Source: Elephas maximus indicus
Lineage: Eukaryota > Chordata > Mammalia > Proboscidea > Elephantidae
DNA length: 64,000 bases
Assembly (NCBI RefSeq): GCF_024166365.1
Contig: NC_064822.1
Location: forward strand, 103,598,823 to 103,662,822
Reading direction: 5' to 3'
Shown piece by piece: positions 34,010-45,993 of this stretch. Positions within the stretch are counted from its first letter, which is position 1, and each line of letters begins with the position of its first letter. Made by a program: the position numbers and the translations under genes. The notes under the pieces are model-generated. The model had not been told where the DNA came from, searched no databases, and saw only the letters and a list, made by a program, of their open reading frames with translations.

Positions 34010-34050
34010 TCACATTGCTATCATAATTTTTAAATGCTTAGCACTAGACT
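34010..34050. other. Apparent empty L1 target site, unit 4
   Basis: TATCATAATTTTTAAATGCT (about 34018-34037) joins sequence that in units 2 and 3 lies on either side of the 800-base reverse L1. Only one copy of the duplicated site is present, as expected for a site never entered. Confidence 0.7.
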
Positions 34051-34539
34051 ATCTTTAATATAAGATTTGCAAAGCATATGTGTTTAATAATTATTGCTCC
34101 CTTTTCCTACTTGGATTCATATTTGTATACATTTACCACATAAAAATTGTGCATCATTTTAGTTCCTGCTCAGTATTCAATTTTGAATAATTTATTGCTC
34201 TGTCTTCAGCAAGTGTGACAGTATGAGATGGATACAGTACAATACAATATGGCATTTGTTGTTCCCTTTTAGTTATGGCTTCACTATATTCAAAACCAGG
34301 TCATGTAGTACGCACTAATGGTAGCCAGTATTTTCCAATTTTAAAGAAATTGAATTTAAATTATCAAAAGTTTGCATACACAGAAATGACATGACAATCT
34401 TCTCTGCTTTCAAAAAATCTTATATTTATGAGTAATTTTCTTTGTGCCTCCTTCGCTTGACTTCAGAGAGGGAAGTCACGCATCTCTCCCCCACAAGGAG
34501 GGCATCCAGACTCCCTTTTCCCTCTCTTGGCCTAAACCT

Positions 34540-34575
34540 GTTGCCTTCGAGTAGATCCTGACTCACAGCTACTGT
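34540..34575 (-). mobile_element. Tiny AfroSINE tail fragment, unit 4
   Basis: TGTTGCCTTCGAGTAGATCC and the following TGACTCACAGC match the inverted SINE/RTE1 shared 3' end. It replaces unit sequence present in units 1-3. It may be a very short insertion or a patch. Confidence 0.5.
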
Positions 34576-35235
34576 TAAGCATGTGTCAGGGTAGTGATTC
34601 CAGTAGTAGATCTATTATACCACCTGGGAGTAAGCCAAGGGGGTAAGTGTCTGGCCAGAGTTCTTGGCAGCTCTACTTAAAATGGGGAAATTAGCATGTA
34701 TTTCACTGTGAGACCTATTACCAATTCCAGCCCAACAGGAAGATTCCCACTGACATATTATTCTGCTTTTTTATGCCCGATAAAATCATACAACATGTAC
34801 AATTTAATATGCAGGTTTTTTACTTAAATTATATTGTTAGTACTTTTTATGATAGTGAAAACCCTTTGTAAACACCAGTTTTAATTATTTTAATAACCTA
34901 TTGAGCATATATTCCAAAGTGTACTTAGCAATTTTCTGTTATTGTAAATATTTTAATAGTTTACTGCTGAAGTTTATTTCCTCAAATATTTTAGAATACA
35001 GTTCAAGGAAGCATTTTTAAATTTCTTTTAAATAATATATAAAATATCTCAGTGCAAAGAGGTTTTTCTGGTATTTATAATTAGAGTAAAAATTGGAATT
35101 ACTGGATTAGGACATATAATGTTAGTTGAGCATCTTGACAAGTACTGACAGATCATTTTGCAAAGAGTTTTATCACTTTACTGTGATGACAACAACGTAT
35201 GTGAATTCTCAGTCTTCCCACTCCATTCAAAACAT

Positions 35236-36980
35236 GTTGCTGTTGTTGTTAGGTGCTGTCGAGTCAGTTCCCACTCATAGCGACCCTAGGTACAACAGAA
35301 TGAAACACTGCCTGGCCCTGCGCCACCATCACAATCATTGTTATGCTTGAGCCCACTGTTGCAGCCACTGTGTCAATCCATCTCGTTGAGGGTCTTCCTC
35401 ATTGTCAATGACCTTCTGTGAAGCATAATGTCCTTCTCCAGAGACTGGTCCCTCCTGATAAGTCCAAAGTATGGGAGACATAGTCTCGCCATCCTTGCTT
35501 CTAAGGAGCATTCTGGTTGTACTTCTTCCAAGACAGATTTTTTCATACTTCTAGCAGTCCATGGTATATTCATTATTCTTCGCCAACACCACAATTCAAA
35601 GGCATCAATTCTTCTTCAGTCTTCCTTATTCATTGTACAACTCTCACATGCATATGAGGCAATGGAAAACACCATGGCTTGCATAAGGCATACCTTAGTC
35701 TTCAAGGTGAAATCTTTGCTTTTCAACATTTTAAAGAATGTTGTGTGTCTTTTGATTTCTTGACCGCTGCTTCCATGGGTGTTGACTGCGGATCTAAGTA
35801 AAATGAAATCCTTGACAACTTCAATCTTTTCTTTGTTTACCATAATGTTGTTTATTGGTCCATTTGTGAGGATTTTTGTTTCCTTTATGTTGAGGTGTAA
35901 TCTATACTGAAGGCTGTGGTCTTTGATTTTCATTAGTAAGTGCTTCACGTCCTCTTCACTTTCAGCAAGCAACGTTGTGTCATCTGTATAACGCAGGTTG
36001 TTAATGAGTCTTCATCCAATCCTGATGCTGTGTTCTTCTTCATATAGTCCAGTTTCACAGATTATTTGCTCAGCATACAGATTGAATAAGTATGGTGAAA
36101 AGATACAACCATGATGTACACCTTTCCTGACTTTAAATTACACAGCATCCCTTTGTTCTATTTGAATGACTGCCTCTTAATCTCTGTACAGGTTCCACAT
36201 GAGTATTATTCTGTGTTCTGGAATTCCTATTCCTCGCAATGTTATCCATAATTTGTTATGATCCACACAGTCGAATGCCTTAACATAGTCAGTAAAACAC
36301 AGGTAAACATCTTTCTGGTATTCTCTGCTTTCAGCCAGGATCTACCTTACATCAGCAACGATACCCCTGGTGCCATGTCTTCTTCTAAATCTGGCTTGAA
36401 TTTCTGTCAGTTCTCTGTTGATACACTTCTCTAGCTGCTTTTGAATGATCTTCAACAAAATTTTATTGGAGAGTGATATTAACAATATTATTCGATGATT
36501 TCTGCATTCAGTTGGATCACCTTTCTTTGAAATAAGCATAAATATGGATCTCTTCCAGTCTGCTGGCCTTGTAGCAATCTTCCAAATTTCTTGGCATAGA
36601 TGAGTGAGCACGTCCAGCACTGTATCTGTTTGTTGGAACATCTCAATTGGTATCCCATCATTTCCTGGAACCTTGTTTTTCTCTAATGCCTTCAGTGCAG
36701 CTTGGAATTCTTCCTTTAGTACCATTGATACCTGATTATATGCTACTTCCTGATATGGATGAATGTTGACCAATTGATTTTGCTGTTGTGACTCTGTACA
36801 TTCCTTCAACTTCTTTGATGTTTCCTGCGTCATTTAATATTTTTCCCATAGAATCATTCAATATTGCAATTCAAGGCCTGAGTTTTTTCTTCAATTCTTT
36901 CAGCTTGAGAAATGTGAAGTGTGTTCTTCCCCTTTGGTTTTCTATCTCCAGTTCTTTGCACATGTCATTATAATAATTTA
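35236..36980 (-). mobile_element. RTE1/BovB-type LINE, 3' 1.7 kb, private to unit 4
   Basis: Runs on the reverse strand from a GTTGCTGTTGTTGTTAGG tail through the C-terminal region into the reverse transcriptase. Two frames remain: 36342-36833 carries VPGNDGIPIEMF and the fingers/palm start (ILLKIIQKQLEKCINREL), and 35616-35972 the part after the catalytic site (MLAESEEDVKHLLMKIKDHS). Stops and frameshifts separate them, so it is dead. Units 1-3 have no RTE1 here. Confidence 0.88.
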
Positions 36981-36989
36981 CTTTGAAAT

Positions 36990-37440
36990 ATAGAACGCCA
37001 ATCAAACGTTTGCAAGAGATACAATACACAATTCACAAAGGAGAAACAGAATTGTCTGGTAAATATACAAAAAAGTATTCACTCTAGGGAATGCAAAATG
37101 TAATATAATTTTTTGTCAATAAATTTTAAACAGTAAGTTTACCAGTAGTAGTCAATGTTGGTGAGAATCTAACAAGATAAGCACATTCATAAGCTTTATA
37201 CAAAAGTGTAACTGTTTCAACATTTCTGGAAATTATGTCATAATATGTTTCAAAAGCTTTCACAAAATTCATATTCTTTACTCCAACATTACTAGATTCA
37301 AAATGGTAACCAGATAGTCCATCAAATTTTAGGTACAAGATTACTTTTCAGAGAATTATTCATAGTAGTAAGGAAAACTGTATAGGTAAGCCCATGCTAA
37401 TGAATACTATAATCCTTATTCAGAAATCACATTTAGAAAA
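36990..37440 (+). mobile_element. Very old L1 remnant (L1M-type), unit 4, truncated
   Basis: Counterpart of 8780-9430. It breaks off at the L1 5' end that starts at 37449. Confidence 0.45.
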
Positions 37441-37448
37441 GTATTTAG

Positions 37449-38474
37449 ATCCTAGGCCAAGATGGCAGACTAGTCAGATACAATACGCTGTCCCTGTCCA
37501 GCAAAAACGTGAAAAATCAAGTAAAACAAATACAGATGTCAGTCCTGGAACTCTGACCATCAAATGAAAGCATAAAGAACTAGATCAAATACTGAATACA
37601 AGAAGAAACTGACAAAAAGAACAGCAAAAAACAGATTGAAGGTGCCTAGCCAAATGGCCTGGCACAATGGGCCATCTTGAGAGAGACAGCTGTGATCCCA
37701 GATGAGGAGCACAGGAGGCAACTTCATAAAATTTTCATTGGGACGCAGAGAAACTGAGAAGTCACACCAAAATTGAAACAAGGTGAAGAGTGGCACAAGC
37801 CCCCCTATACCTGCAGCCCAGTCTGCTGGTTTACACCGTACAAATCCCCTCCTTTTTTTTCTTTCTCTTCCCCCCCACTCCCCGCAAACTTGGCCAGCTA
37901 CACCACCCTGCCCCCTGCCTGAGCAAGCCAAGCACCAGCAGGCAGCTCTGGCGTGGCTCTGAGAAACATCAGCTCTGCTCCACTCCCCAACCCCTCCCCC
38001 CCCCCCCCCCCCCCCCGCCGAGGAACTGGAGAACCAGCAGGTAGCTTTTGTATGGCTTCAGCCATGTCCCACATCTCCCCCCACCCTCCCAACCCTGCTG
38101 AGTGCTGGTAGGCTGCTCAGATGCAAATAGACTGCCAGATCTGCCCTTCCTGCCTACAGGCCTGGCTGAGCACAGGAAGGCTGCACCAGCTTGGGTCAGT
38201 CGCCCATCCTGCAGATATAATGCAATCCCATCCAATTCCAGTAACATTCTTTTCTGAGATAGAAAAACTAATCACCAACTTCATATGGAAAGGAAAGAGG
38301 CCCCAGATAAGTAAAGCAATACTGAAGAAGCAGAACAAAGTAGGAGGCCTCGTAATACCCTGTCTCAGAACATAGGAGCATACAGCCATGATAGTCAGAA
38401 CAGCCTGGTACTGGTGCAATGACAGACAGGCACGTAAACCAATGGAACAGTACTGAGAGCCCAGAAGTAAATCC
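37449..38474 (+). mobile_element. Chimeric L1 segment: 5' UTR joined to an ORF2 fragment
   Basis: 37449-38212 begins GGCCAAGATGGCAGACTAG and looks like an L1 5' UTR with GC-rich internal sequence. At about 38213 it switches to a piece of ORF2 ([18 protein letters not shown] is readable) that parallels 44640-44910 for about 260 bases. At about 38475 a second L1 5' end starts (GCTAAGATCACAGAATATCA, then AGAAAAATCAAGTGAAAC, like AAAAATCAAGTAAAAC in the first). Long GC-rich frames on both strands here are UTR, not genes. Confidence 0.65.
37996..38016. repeat. 21-base C homopolymer
   Basis: Uninterrupted run of C inside the L1 5' UTR segment, preceded by further C-rich DNA. The length may be unreliable, as such runs are hard to sequence. 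Confidence 0.8.
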
Positions 38475-38739
38475 AGGATGCGGGGCTAAGATCACAGAAT
38501 ATCAGATGCTTCTGGCTATCCCTCTTACACCAAAGACCAGAAAAATCAAGTGAAACGATTATATTTATGACAAGCCAGGAGTCCTTAACACCAAAGGCAA
38601 AGTTAGAAAACAGACTGAGCGGCAAGGGGAGACAGAGGTGGTTCTGAAGCGGAGAGGAGTTGCCAAACCTGAATCACTGGGATCCCTCAGGCACCATTCC
38701 TGGGAGCAGGTGCAGTGGGCTGCTACTAGCAAGTGGAAG

Positions 38740-39370
38740 GCAGAGTTAGTGATGCTGAAGATAAAGCACTTGGCATTAATATATTTGAAGAAAAATCAGA
38801 TAAAAGAACTTAAAAAAATGAAGAAATCTGAAGAATCATGTGGAATTCTATCAAGTGAAATAACCTACAAGTGATTGGAATACTAGAGCAGGGAGGGAAA
38901 ACAGAAAATACAGAGAGAATTGTTGAAGGTTTGTTGGCAGAAAACTTCCCTGATAACGTGAAAGATGAGAAGATATCTATCCAAGATGCTCATTGAACTC
39001 CACGTAAGGCAGATTTTAAAAGAAAGTCACCAAGACATGTTACAATCAAACTTGCCAAAATCAAAGGTAAAGAGAAAATTATAAGAGCAGCTAGGGATAA
39101 AAGAAGTCACATGAAGTGAGAGTCCATAAGAATAAACTTGGACTACTTGGCAGAAACCATGCAAGCAAGAAGGCAAAGGGATGACTTATATAAACCATTG
39201 AAGGAAAAAAATTGCTAGCCAAGAATCATATATCCAGCAAAACCATCTCTCAAATATGAAGGTGAAATTAGAACATTGCCAGACAAACAGAAGTTTAGAG
39301 AATTCGTAAAAACCAAACCAAAACTACAAGAAATACTAAACGGAGTTCTTTGGTTAGAAAATCAATAATA
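38740..39370 (+). pseudogene. L1 ORF1 remnant
   Basis: Readable pieces follow the L1 ORF1 RNA-binding protein: LLAENFPDNVKDEKISIQDA, then TPRKADFKRKSPRHVTIKLA, then ARRQRDDLYKPLKEKN, PRIIYPAKPSLKYEGEIRTL and PDKQKFREFVKTKPKLQEIL. These are the RRM and C-terminal domain parts. Frame changes and stops interrupt them. Confidence 0.75.
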
Positions 39371-39825
39371 TCAGGTATCAACGCAAGACTAGATCACTGG
39401 ACAGTGCAATCAGATGTTAACCCAGACAGGGAAACCACAAAAATAAATCAAGATAAAAAAAACACTCAAAACAGGGAAACAGGGATGCTGTTATGTAAAA
39501 GAAGACAACATTAAAACAAAAAAGAGGGACTAAGAAATGTAGTCATAGATCTTTCATATGAAGAGGACAAGGTGATGTAAAGAAACAAAAGTTAGATTTA
39601 AACTTAGAAATATAGGGGTAAATACTAAGGTAACCACAAAGGAGACTTACTATCCTACTCATCAAAATAAAATACAAGAGAAAAGTAGAGACTGAGTAGA
39701 AACATAATAAACAACAACGAATAAGAGGAAAAGACAACATAAAAGGATAAACTACTCAGCACAAAAAGTTAAGTGGGAAAAGGAAACTGTTAACAATACA
39801 CAAAAAATGACAGCACTAAACTCAT

Positions 39826-39993
39826 AACCAAACCAAACCAAAACCAAACCCACTGCCGTCAAGTTGATTCGGACTCATAGCACCCCTATAAGACAGAGTA
39901 GAACTGCTCCATAGAGTTTCCAAAGAGCACCTGGAGCATTCAAACTGCCGGCCTTTTGGATAGCAGCCATAGCACTTAACCACTACGTCACTC
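39826..39993 (-). mobile_element. AfroSINE inside the L1
   Basis: Short-form SINE, reverse strand, starting at CCAAACCAAACCAAAACC and ending at the inverted head. It lies at the start of the ORF2 endonuclease region, with ACTCATA on both sides as a possible short target duplication. Confidence 0.9.
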
Positions 39994-39994
39994 A

Positions 39995-40650
39995 TACCTG
40001 TCCATAATTATGCTGAATGTAAATGGACTAAATGCACGAATAAAGAGACAAAGAGTGGCAGAATAAATTAAAAAACACAATCCATTTATATGCTGCCTGC
40101 AAGAGACACACCTTAGACTCAGAGACACAAACAAACTAAAACTCAAAGGTTGAAAAAAATACATCAAGCAAACAACAATCAAAAAAAAGCAGGCGTGGCA
40201 ATATTAATATCTGACAAAATAGACTTTAAAGTTAAATACACCAGAAGGATAAGGAAGGACACTATGTAACGATTAAAGGGACAAAAAACCAGGAAGATAC
40301 AGCCATATTAAATATTTACGCACCAATGACAAGGCTGCAAGATACATGAAACAAACTCTAACAGCATTGAAAAGTGAGATAGACAGCTCCACAATAATAG
40401 TAGGAGGTTTCAATACATCATTTTCAGTGAAGGACAGGACATACAGAAAGAAGCTCAATAAAGACAAGGAAGATCTAAATAGCACATTCAACCAACATGA
40501 CCTTATAGACATACACAGAAAACTCCACCCAATGCCAGCCAAGTATACTTTCTTTTCCAGTGCACATGGAATAGAAAGTGTGTAGAATAGATCACATTTT
40601 AGGTCATAAAGCAAGCCTTAGCAGAATCCAAAACATCGAAATATTACAAA
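39995..40650 (+). pseudogene. L1 ORF2 endonuclease remnant
   Basis: ICCLQETHLRLRDTNKLKLK, then IDSSTIIVGGFNTSFSVKDR and PAKYTFFSSAHGIES correspond to the apurinic-endonuclease-like domain. Gly stands where Asp is expected in the GDFN motif. The frame is broken in several places. Confidence 0.75.
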
Positions 40651-40965
40651 GCATCTTCTCTCACCATAAGGCCATAAAGGTGGAAATCAATAACAGAAAA
40701 AGCAGGGAAAGTAAATCAAACTGAGCAATAATACCCTGCTCAGAAAAGACTGGGCTATGGAAGACATTAAGGATTGAATAAAGAAATTCATAGAATCCAA
40801 TGAGAATGAAAAAACTTCCTATCAGAACCTTTGAGACACAGCTAAACCAGTGTTCAGAGGTCAATTTATTTCATAAATGCGCACATACAAAAAGAAGAAA
40901 GGGGCGAAATCAAAGAATTATCCCTACAACTTGAACAAATAGAGAGCGATGAAAGAAACCCTCAA

Positions 40966-43172
40966 TTTAGAACCTATTATACTGCCACAGTAGTCAAAAC
41001 AGCCTGGTACTGGTACAACAATAAATGCGTGGACCAATGGAACGGAATTGAGAATCCAGGCATAAATCCATCCACATATGAGCAGCTGATATTTGACAAA
41101 GGCCCCAAAACAGTTAAATGGGGAAAAGACAGTCTTTGTAACAAATGGTGCTGGCATAACTGGATATCTATCTGCAAAAAAATGAAACAAGACCCATACC
41201 TCACTCTATGCACAAAAACTAACTCAAAATGGATCAAAGACCTAAATATAAAATCTAAAACGATAAAGGTCATGGAAGAAAAAATAGGGACAACGTTAGG
41301 AGCCCTAATACATGGCATAAACAGTATACGAAACATTATAAAGAATGTAGAAGAAAAACTAGATAACTGGGAGCTCCTAAAAATCAAACACTTATGCTCA
41401 TCCCAAGACTTCACCAAAAGAGTAAAAAGATTACCTACAGATTGGGAAAAAGTTTTCAGCTATGACATTTCTGATCAGCTGCTGATCTCTAAAATCTACA
41501 TAATAGTGCAAAAACTCAACTGCAAAAAGACAAATAACCCAATTAAAAAATGGACAAAAGATATGAATAGACACTTCACTAAAGAAGACATTCAGGTAGC
41601 TAACAGATATATGAGGAAATGTTCACAATCATTAGCCATTAGAGAAATGCAGATCAAAACTACAATGAGATTTCCTCTCACTCCAACAAGGCTGGCATTA
41701 ATCCAAAAAACACAAAATAATAAATGTTGGAGAGGCTGTAGAGAGATTGGAACACTTATACACTGCTGGTGGGAATGTCAAATGGTACAACCACTTTGGA
41801 AACCGATTTGGCACTTCCTTAAAAAGCTAGAAATAGAGCTACCATGCGATCCACCAATCCCACTCCTTGGAATATATCCTAGAGAAATCAGAGCCTTTAC
41901 ACGAACAGATATATGCACACCCATGTTTATTGCAGCTCTGTTTACAATAGCAAAAACATGGAAGCAACCAAGGTGCCCATCAACAGATGAATGGATAAAT
42001 AAATTATGGTATATTCACACAATGGAATACTACGCATTGATAAAGAACAGTGAGAAATCTCTGAAACATTTCATAACATGGAGGAACCTGGAAGGCATTA
42101 TGCTGAGTGAAATTAGTCAGTTGCAAGAGGACAAATATTGTACAAGACCAGTAGTATAAGAACTTGAGAAATAGTTTAAACTGAGAAGAAAACATTCTTT
42201 TGTGGTTACGAGGAGGGGAGAGAGGGAGGGTGGGAGAGGGGTATTCACAAATTAGATAGTAGATAAGAACTACTTTAGGTGAAGGGAAAGACAGCACACA
42301 GTACTGGGGGGTCAACACAATTGCACTAAACCAAAAGCAAAGAAGTTTCCTGAATAAACTGAATGCTTCGAAGGCCAGCATAGCAGGGGCAGGGGTCTGG
42401 GGACCATGGTTTCAGGGGACATCTAAGTCAACCGGCATAATAAAATCTATTAAGAAAACATTCTGCATCCCACTTTGAAGAGTGGTGTCTGGGGTCTTAA
42501 ACGCTAGGAAGCAGCCATCTAAGATGCATAAATTGGTCTCAACCCACCTGAATCAAAGAAGAATGAAGAACACCAAGGACACAAGGTGATTACGAGCCCA
42601 AGAGAGAGAAAGGGCCACATGAACCAGAGACTACATCATCCTGAGACCAGAAGAACTAGATGGTGCCTGGCTACAACCGATGACTGCCCTGACACGGAAC
42701 ACAACAGAGAACCCATGAGGGACCAGGATACCAGTGGGATGCAGACCCCAAATTCTCATAAGACCAGACTTAATGGTCTGACTGAGACTGGAAGGACCCC
42801 GGTGGTCATGGCCCCCATGCCTTCTGTTGGCCCAGGACAGGAACCATTCCTGAAGCCAACTCTTCAGACACGGATTGGACTGGACAATGGGTTGGAGACG
42901 GATGCTGGTGAGGAGTGAGCTTCTTGGATCAGGTGGACACTTGAGACTATGTTGGCATCTCCGGCCTGGAGGGGAGATGAGAGAGTGGAGGGGGTTAGAA
43001 GCTGGTGAAAAGGACACAAAAAGAGAGAGTGGAGGGAGAGAGCAGGCTGTCTCATTAGGGAGAGAGTAATTGGGAGTGTGTAGCAAGGTGTATATGGGTT
43101 TTTGCGTGAGAGACTGACTTGATTTGTAAACTTTCACTTAAAGCACAATAAAAATTATTTTTTTTAAAAAAA
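40966..43172 (+). mobile_element. Younger 5'-truncated L1 inserted into the older L1
   Basis: 2.2-kb L1 end from inside ORF2 to an A-rich tail, flanked by a perfect 15-bp target duplication GAAAGAAACCCTCAA (40951-40965 and 43173-43187). The host L1 reads through if it is removed. The 3' UTR spans 42160-43172 with a G-rich tract at 42211-42240 and a CACAATAAAAATTATT end. Its ORF2 tail is open for 376 codons, so it is the youngest L1 here. Confidence 0.93.
41029..42159 (+). pseudogene. L1 ORF2 C-terminal region, open but truncated
   Basis: 376 codons covering the part of ORF2p after the reverse transcriptase, to the natural stop. It includes the cysteine-histidine motif CWRGCREIGTLIHCWWEC (CX3CX7HX4C). 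Endonuclease and most of the polymerase are missing because of 5' truncation, so it cannot act alone. Confidence 0.85.
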
Positions 43173-43472
43173 GAAAGAAACCCTCAAGCACTAGAAGAAA
43201 GGAAACAGTGAAAATTAGAGCAGAACTAAACGAAACAGAAAACAGAAATACAATTGAAAGAGTTAACAAGACCAAAAGCTGGTTCTTTGAAAAAATTAAC
43301 AAAACTGATAAACCATTGGCCAAACTGACGAAAGAAAAAGACAGGAGAGGAAGCAATAACCTGAATAAGAAATGAGATAGGAGATATTACAATAGACCCA
43401 AATGAAATTAAAAGAATCATATCGGATTACTAAGAAAAACTGTACTCTATCAAATTTGAAAACCTAGAAGAA

Positions 43473-44500
43473 ATGGATGAATTTCTAGAACCACACAGCC
43501 TACCTAAACTAACACAAACAGAGATAGAACAACTAAATAGACCCATTGCAAAAGAAGAGATTGAAAAGGTAATCAAAAAATTCCCAACAAAAAGAAGCCC
43601 TGGCCCAGATGGCTTGACAGCAGTGTTCTACCAGACTTTCAGAGAAGAATTAACACCACTACTACTAAAGGTATTTCAGCACATAGAAAAGGAAGGAATA
43701 CTCCCAAACTCATTCTATGAAGCCAGCATATGCCTGATACCAAAACCAGGTAAAGACACCACAAAAAAAGAAAATTATAGACCTATGTCTCTCATGAACT
43801 CAAATGTAAAAATCCTCAACAAAATTCTAGCCAATAGAATTCAACAACATATCAAAAAAAAAAAAAATTCACCATGACCAAGTGGGATTCATACCAGGTA
43901 TGCAGGGATGGTTCAACATTAAAAAAACAATTAATGTAATCCATCATATAAATAAAACAAAAGAACCACATGATTTTATCAATTGATGCAGAAAAGGCAT
44001 TTGACAAAATTCAACACGCATTCATGATAAAAACTCTCAACGAAATAGGAGAAAAGGAAAATTCCTCGACAGGATAAAGGGCATTTATACAAAGCCAACA
44101 TCATCCTAAATGGAGAGCCCAAAAACATTCCCCCTGAGATGGGGAACAAGACAATGATGCACTTTATCACCACTCTTATTCAACACTGTTCTAGAGGTCC
44201 TAGCCAGAGCAGTTAGGCTAGGTAAAGAAATAAAGGGCACCCAGATTGGCAAGGAAGAAGTAAAAGTATCTCTATTTGCAGATAATATGATCTTATACAC
44301 AGAAAACCCTATAGAATCCTCAAGAAAACTCCTGAAAGTAATAGAAGAGTTCCGCAGAGTATCGGGATACAAGATAAACACACAAAAATCAGTTGGATTC
44401 CTCTATACCAACAAAAAGAACATTGAAGAGGAAATCACCAAATAAAAACCATTTACAGTAGCCCCTAAGAAGTTAAATTACTTAGGAATAAACCTTACCA
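43473..44500 (+). pseudogene. L1 ORF2 reverse transcriptase remnant (older L1)
   Basis: 43473-43877 is open and contains [17 protein letters not shown] and [20 protein letters not shown], the start of the polymerase. A frame break follows in an A-run near 43855. The catalytic box reads FADN (about 44276) in place of FADD, so the second catalytic Asp is lost. Confidence 0.8.
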
Positions 44501-44937
44501 GAGATGTAAAAACCTATACATGGAAAACTACAAGACACTACTACAAGAAACCAAAAGAGACCTACATAAGTGGAAAAACATACCTTGCTCATGGATAGGA
44601 AGACTTAACATTGTAAAAATGTCTATTTTTCCAAAAGCCATCTATAGATACAATGCATTTCTGATCCAAATTCCACTGGCATTTTTTAATGAGATGGAAA
44701 AACAAATCACCAACTCCATATGAAAGGGAAAAAGGCCCCAGATAAGTAAAGCATTACTGAAAAAGAAGAACAAAGTGAGAGGCCTCACTCTACCTGGTTT
44801 TAGAACCCATTATACTGCCACAGTAGTTAAAACAGCCTGGTATTGGTACAAGAACAAATACATAGACCAATGGAACAGAATTGGGAATCCAAACATAAAT
44901 CTATCCACATATAAAGCTGATATTTGACAAAGGCCCA

Positions 44938-45993
44938 ATGTCAGTTAAATGGGTAAGAGACAGTCTTTTTAACAAATCACGCTGGCACAACTGGATATCC
45001 ATCTGCAAAAAAAATGAAACAAGACCCATACCTCATACCATGAACAAAAATGAAGTCAAAATGGATCAAAGACCTAAAATAAAATCTAAAACGATAAACT
45101 TCATGGAAGAAAAAATAATGACAATGTTAGGAGCACTAATACATGACATAAACAGTATAAAAAACATTACTAACAGTGCAGAAGAGAAACCAGATAACTG
45201 GGAGCTCCTAAAAATCAAACATCTACACTCATCCAAAGACTTCACCAAAAGAGTAAAAAGATTACCTACAGATTGGGAAAAAGTTTTCAGCTATGACATT
45301 TCCTTCCGATCAGCGCCTGATCTCTAAAATCTACATTATATTGCAAAAACTCAACTGCAAAAAGACAAATAACCCAATTTAAAAATGGGCAAAAGATATG
45401 AACAGACACTTCACTAAAGAAGACATTCAGGTAGCTAACAGATACATGAAGGAATGTTCGCGATCATTAGCCATTAGAGAAATGCAAGTCAAAACTACAA
45501 TGAGATTCCATCTCACTCCAACAAGGCTGGCATTAATCCAGAAAACACAAACTATAAATGTTGGAGAGGTTGTGGAGAGACTGGAACACTTCTACACTGC
45601 TGGTGGGAATGTAAAATGGTACAACCACTTTGGAAATCAATTTGGCACTTCTTTAAAAAGCTAGAAATAGAACTACCACATGATCCAGCAATCTCACTCC
45701 TTGGGATATACCCTAGAGAAATAAGAGCCTTTACACGAACAGATATATGCACACCCATGTTCATAGCAGCACTGTTTACAACAGCAAAAAGATGGAAGCA
45801 ACCAAGGTGCCCATCAATGGATGAATGGATAAATAAATTCTGGCATAGTCACACAATGGAATACTACACATGGATAAAGAACAATGATGAATCCGTGCAA
45901 CATTTCCTAACATGGAAGAATGTGGAAGGCATTATGCTGAGTGAAATTAGCCAGTTGCAAAAGGACAAATATTGTATAAGACCACTATTATAA
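44938..45993 (+). pseudogene. L1 ORF2 C-terminal remnant (older L1)
   Basis: Three overlapping open pieces parallel the 376-codon frame of the younger copy (41029-42159) with frameshifts between them. The last one reaches the natural ORF2 end (DKYCIRPLL). The 3' UTR with a G-rich tract at 46046-46074 follows. Confidence 0.8.

Larger units (their letters stand above)
28291..37448 (+). repeat. Tandem OR unit 4 (cut off on the right)
   Basis: Collinear with units 1-3 until about 37448, where an L1 5' end begins in the middle of the old L1M remnant. The MER5A and tetranucleotide repeat expected next are not found beyond the LINE block. It carries two private insertions: a SINE near its start and a long RTE1 (35236-36980). 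It lacks the upstream RTE1 and L1 insertions and the downstream L1 found in other units. Confidence 0.82.

Noticed and set aside
37560-38419. Several overlapping proline- or glycine-rich frames up to 123 codons
   Set aside because: They lie on both strands of a GC-rich L1 5' UTR with a C homopolymer; base composition explains them.
42586-43137. Frames of 110 and 168 codons on opposite strands
   Set aside because: Both lie within the L1 3' UTR, after the ORF2 stop; related sequence at 600-1100 and 46430-46920 does not keep them open.
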